Positions 4,701 to 6,420 of a stretch of 6,420 nt of DNA are shown here, one piece after another. Each line of letters opens with the position of its first letter. The stretch's first letter is position 1. Both the position numbers and the translations under genes were made by a program. The notes under the pieces were generated by a model. The model made no database searches. It was given only the letters and a program-made list of their open reading frames with translations, and was not told where the DNA came from. The stretch comes from Candidatus Aminicenantes bacterium UBA2190. GTDB lineage: Bacteria > Acidobacteriota > Aminicenantia > UBA2199. Where the stretch lies: the NCBI GenBank assembly GCA_002335385.1, contig DCVK01000011.1:1294-7713 (forward strand), read 5' to 3'.

Positions 4701-6420
4701 TCCCTTGCCGGTCACTTCCCCCCGCCCGACAGTGAAGTGGAACGCCGGCAGGACCCATGCATGTTCCTTCATCTCCAGCTGCGCGTGCACGTTGGTCAGG
4801 GGCATGGCGTGGGAATAAACGAGCAACCGGCCCTGATCGACCCGGATCGACCCGGAGAAAACCGGAGCGGCCACAGATCCCTTGATGACGATCCTGGCAT
4901 CCAGATTGCCCTCAAAAAGCAAATCAGGCAGGAACATGCTTAAAAAATCTCCCGCGCCCCTTGCCGAAATCGTGATCTCTTTTCCACCCCCGGGCGCAGA
5001 CGCCAGCTCGCCGGTCGCGCGGACCTCCACGCGATCCAACATGAATTGAACGTCCTCCATGACCAATGCGCCGGATCGATAGGCAAGTCGCAGCGGGTGG
5101 AGGTTTCGCAGTTTCCGATTTCCCGAGGCCACGAGAAAATCGGACAACTCGAATGAAATGGAGAGAGATTCCTTGAATCGCAGCGGCAGGAACGCCACCT
5201 GGACCTTGCCGCTGATTTCCCCCGTGAACCGGTCCCGGACCGGGACGGGAAGCAGCTTTAAAAATTCCTTTATGGAACCATCGCGGGTGGAAACTTCAAT
5301 TTTCGCCGCAAACGGCCTGCGCAGGTCCATGACGCCGGAAATCTCGGAATTGCCGGACGGCAGGTGCAGCCATAAATTGAGTTTCTCCTCAGTGGAATTG
5401 ATTTTTCCCCGGACATTCCCGAATTGCATCTGCTCGAAATGAAAATCCGCAAGGGAAAAATCCCCGTCGACCGCTGTTTGGAACAGAAAGGGGACATCGG
5501 GTTTTTTGGAGAGCCTGACGTCGAAATCCAATATGCCTCGCATGCGCGGCAATGCGAGAGGGAATTCCCCGCCCAAACGGGCCAGGTCCAGCCCCGGTGA
5601 CTGCACCCGCACGTCCATGCCCTGGCCGGCAGATCCCACGGGCAGGGTTCCATGAACGACCACCATTGCCCCGGATTGGCTGATGCGCATGTCGTCGATC
5701 CGCAAAACCTGGTCCTTTAAAAATATCGATCCCGCGAATTCCAGGGGTGAGCGCGTGAGGTTCTTGATCCTGCCCTGGGTAAACCGGGCCTGCAAAACAG
5801 GTTTGGCTGTCGTGCCTGACAGTTGCACGGCAATCCGCATCTCGCCGTCGATTTTTGTCTCTGCCAGGGAGTGCAGCGTATCGTTGAAGGGCGAGACAGC
5901 AAGCAGTATCCCCCGCAGATGGTTGATCCGGCCATTGATGAATCCGGAAAGCCTGTCCTGATCAATGGTGAATTCGCCCTTGATGCTGTTTCCTTGAGAC
6001 AGCAAATGAGCGCTTTGAATGGAGATCGTTCCCCGGAGAAAAGTCAGGAGCAAATCCCCGGCCAGCGCCACCTTGTCCCGATCCTGCGGGCGCACGGTCT
6101 TGGGCTCGAATTGAGCGCTCAAGGAACCCTGGAGCGCCGAGCGTTTGAAAGCGGCGAACGAGAGATCCATGCTGCCGGAAGCATGCGAATAAATTTCGGC
6201 CGGCAAGACCCCTTCAAGCAGGCTGAGATCCAGGCCTTTCCAGTTCAGAAGCACATGATGGGGAGTTTTTTCATCCAGGCGCGAAAATACGGCCTGGCCG
6301 AGAATGTGGCCATGCAAAGCGGAAATGTCGATCTCATTGAGCTTCAGGAATTCCCGATCTTGAACCAATTGCCATCCGAAGCGGATGCGGCCCAGGCGCC
6401 CCAGCTCCAGGTTCATGCTT
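789..6420 (-). CDS. TamB-Omp85 (TamA/BamA-like) fusion protein, N-terminus beyond the window
   Basis: One uninterrupted frame encodes at least 1875 residues, counted from an internal Met at 6416; it stays open to the edge and the first visible residues have no signal or membrane segment, so the true start lies upstream. Visible layout: residues 1-760, AsmA/TamB-like beta-rich region; 760-1128, TamB C-terminal domain; 1129-1148, Ala/Pro/Arg/Lys linker; 1149-1555, about five POTRA domains; 1556-1875, Omp85 barrel with DNIFNPGRG (1692-1700), IRGF (1769-1772) and a terminal Phe. Family knowledge: TamB spans the periplasm from an inner-membrane anchor, is implicated in phospholipid transport and outer-membrane assembly, and partners the barrel protein TamA; Omp85 proteins insert barrel proteins. 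The inference is a single polypeptide bridging both membranes. Only two Cys are visible (604 and 1244). Five POTRAs resemble BamA more than three-POTRA TamA, so the barrel subfamily is uncertain. The domain calls are very secure; the physiological role is inferred. Confidence 0.95.
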   Translation of the reverse strand, partial: SMNLELGRLGRIRFGWQLVQDREFLKLNEIDISALHGHILGQAVFSRLDEKTPHHVLLNWKGLDLSLLEGVLPAEIYSHASGSMDLSFAAFKRSALQGSLSAQFEPKTVRPQDRDKVALAGDLLLTFLRGTISIQSAHLLSQGNSIKGEFTIDQDRLSGFINGRINHLRGILLAVSPFNDTLHSLAETKIDGEMRIAVQLSGTTAKPVLQARFTQGRIKNLTRSPLEFAGSIFLKDQVLRIDDMRISQSGAMVVVHGTLPVGSAGQGMDVRVQSPGLDLARLGGEFPLALPRMRGILDFDVRLSKKPDVPFLFQTAVDGDFSLADFHFEQMQFGNVRGKINSTEEKLNLWLHLPSGNSEISGVMDLRRPFAAKIEVSTRDGSIKEFLKLLPVPVRDRFTGEISGKVQVAFLPLRFKESLSISFELSDFLVASGNRKLRNLHPLRLAYRSGALVMEDVQFMLDRVEVRATGELASAPGGGKEITISARGAGDFLSMFLPDLLFEGNLDARIVIKGSVAAPVFSGSIRVDQGRLLVYSHAMPLTNVHAQLEMKEHAWVLPAFHFTVGRGEVTGKGSMPLSFLKLPINGPPGPSSERAFQLELDISRCPLASLGTVLAGSFPENTSGDASGSIRLHGENPDLSDLAGAATISLADLSLSGMSFSLEEPMRIIGGDGRVVLQRVVLTGPEDLQLVANGFVGLQKEKPLGLFLKGKLDSQIMNGFFPELTGSGRFAFELQVGGTLNEPEWNGRIEVVDNHLQFAPMNLFANQLHGAVSFHDGRFAVERMTGNLNGGAIGLTGSLTLAGRKPPVVDLQLQMADVKFNYPKGLFTDLSGRLHWRTSPPGYVLEGNIDLNGGNYNESFSVGSYLYEFLFNRKEIDFAPGDAGFTKRVRLAINLKTPRAVAVENNVSRSEINAEVSVGGTIFQPQLSGRIYVKEGGSIFFGNRIFTIEKGQISFVNPNMIEPDFNIVSRTQVGVHDIQLTLSGTPRDFIASFSSIPALSEPAIVSLLTIGKTTEDLSGSIFYETGNVALNYLSYAVTGKLEGLIKKNLGLQSFRIDGSLLSSKEDPGAKITIGKNITPNLELAYSQGLRQTQDQTWVLNYKPFPSLNFQGIKSSTDLYTLGVQYQLRFHSARGAVPRADARVKKPAPLLVEKIRIEGDPVLALPVIMKQIKQKAGRVFSFAKFQEDSERIRRLFQRQDYLSADIAGNYFPGERGVTLIYRIRAGSKVFLGFSGEGLTRSLRKKCIRQWLEGRFDAQRASNVIRELTRFFSQKKYYQVSVSSQRVEKDTGSFVHFSVARGRKTGRVEYDLAGNRQVADREIIRELKARRLEARLFSQPGEVGKKLEEFYKNKGFLKAKVLRPQISFSGPAGTAVIRIQIEENVLFRINTISFSGSAIVPEKKLLELTGLKTNMPLPELQVMEPGARIERYYRKMGFNQVQATLKTVLAEAEGRADIEIVISAGVQGVVGAIEILGNRQTRESVIIRELTFKAGDSVDFYEINRSRKKLYDLGIFDLVDLELTAMDAAPPQSAAPETEVDGAPRTYFQVRIKVRESPVYRLKLGGQYDTDSQLGVRFEGENSNLFGSAHSIGAGFQWSGKEIDTRGYYRLPNLLFNKANTIVTVFFNKKEEPSFRDERQGLTIQQQVLLGKTQIVSLNYTRERSEITNGPDPGTRSERSDVAHVTLGYYHDKRDNIFNPGRGFSVSGSIQHAAKFMGSDYPFIRYSGQFDFFLPAAPRLTWGSSLAVGLVDELGQKLSLAEKFFASGRGTIRGFDANEVGPVDAATGQAIGGDAILIFRQELRWQLLPLISMVGFTDWGNLFVRGVDHAIFKLRKSAGIGVRFHLQPLLIRLDWGMKLDRRPGEKHSTLYFGIGHIF
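1752..2972 (-). other. Array of about five POTRA domains within the fusion protein
   Basis: Residues ~1149-1555. By eye the repeat boundaries are roughly 1149-1226, 1227-1302, 1303-1384, 1385-1464 and 1465-1555. Most units show the POTRA order: a strand with a GN/SG turn, a helix with conserved hydrophobics, 'I..L...Y...GY/F..' and two closing strands. The third (YDLAGNRQVADREIIREL) and fifth (EILGNRQTRESVIIREL, then KKLYDLGIFDLVDLEL) are textbook. Units 1 and 2 are more divergent. POTRA domains are periplasmic and bind substrates and partners. The exact number should be checked with a structure model; at least four are secure. Confidence 0.88.
3033..4139 (-). other. TamB C-terminal domain (DUF490) within the fusion protein
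   Basis: Residues ~760-1128 of the visible protein. The conserved core lies at about 916-1012. It has the GxIxVxxGxxxFxxxxFxIxxGxIxF pattern (LSGRIYVKEGG, FTIEKGQISF), then a P-x-F stretch (EPDFNIVSRT), a SGTPRDF step, and an ALSEPAIVSLLTIGK segment matching the 'S-x-P-x-L ... I-x-x-L-x-x-G' signature typical of TamB. The domain closes with alternating strands ending YQLRF at 1128, which looks like the natural end of a stand-alone TamB. In E. coli this C-terminal part of TamB contacts the TamA POTRA region; here POTRA domains follow directly in the same chain. Confidence 0.93.

Noticed and set aside
3915..4818. Overlapping plus-strand frames (186 and 231 codons) opposite the TamB region
   Set aside because: They are antisense to the continuous TamB frame, and neither product shows a recognisable fold or signal.
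4835..4854. Perfect tandem repeat of a 10-mer (GATCGACCCG twice)
   Set aside because: It is inside coding sequence, is not a multiple of three, and the encoded residues fit the TamB pattern; most likely chance.

Overview
The window holds two protein genes on the minus strand, both cut by the window edges, separated by a 154-base intergenic region. Both encode envelope proteins of a double-membrane (Gram-negative type) bacterium. Base composition is moderately GC-rich by eye, and codon use looks similar in the two genes. The sequence alone does not fix the phylum. The large fused protein and the FCB-like loops of the TolC-type protein point away from a typical enterobacterium and towards a less-studied diderm lineage (inference).

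Region 789-6420 (minus strand, more than 1875 codons visible, still open at the right edge) encodes one continuous polypeptide that joins two normally separate machines. The first ~1128 visible residues are a TamB/AsmA-type periplasmic beta protein ending in a clear TamB C-terminal domain (DUF490). After a ~20-residue linker come about five POTRA domains and a complete Omp85-type outer-membrane barrel. The barrel carries the D-x4-P-x-x-G strand motif, the loop-6 RGF motif and a terminal Phe beta-signal. In well-studied bacteria TamB (inner-membrane anchored, periplasm-spanning) and TamA (outer-membrane barrel) are two gene products that bind each other. Here they appear to be covalently one protein.

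Region 635-788 is intergenic. It contains a good sigma-70-like promoter facing the downstream gene (TGGACT, 17-base spacer, TATAAT), a pair of 10-base direct repeats 22 bases apart, a small imperfect hairpin in the predicted leader, and a Shine-Dalgarno-like GAAGG. No intrinsic terminator is visible after the large gene, so the second gene may be read both by read-through and from its own promoter.

Region 2-634 (minus strand) is the first 211 codons of a TolC-family outer-membrane channel with a signal peptide. Its 3' part lies beyond the left edge. The Omp85 barrel class inserts outer-membrane beta-barrels, the TamB class is linked to outer-membrane biogenesis and phospholipid transport between membranes, and TolC is a known client of the Tam/Bam machinery in E. 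coli. The pairing is therefore functionally coherent, but any direct dependence here is inference. There is no stretch over 300 bases without a gene, and I see no RNA genes, mobile elements or CRISPR arrays.
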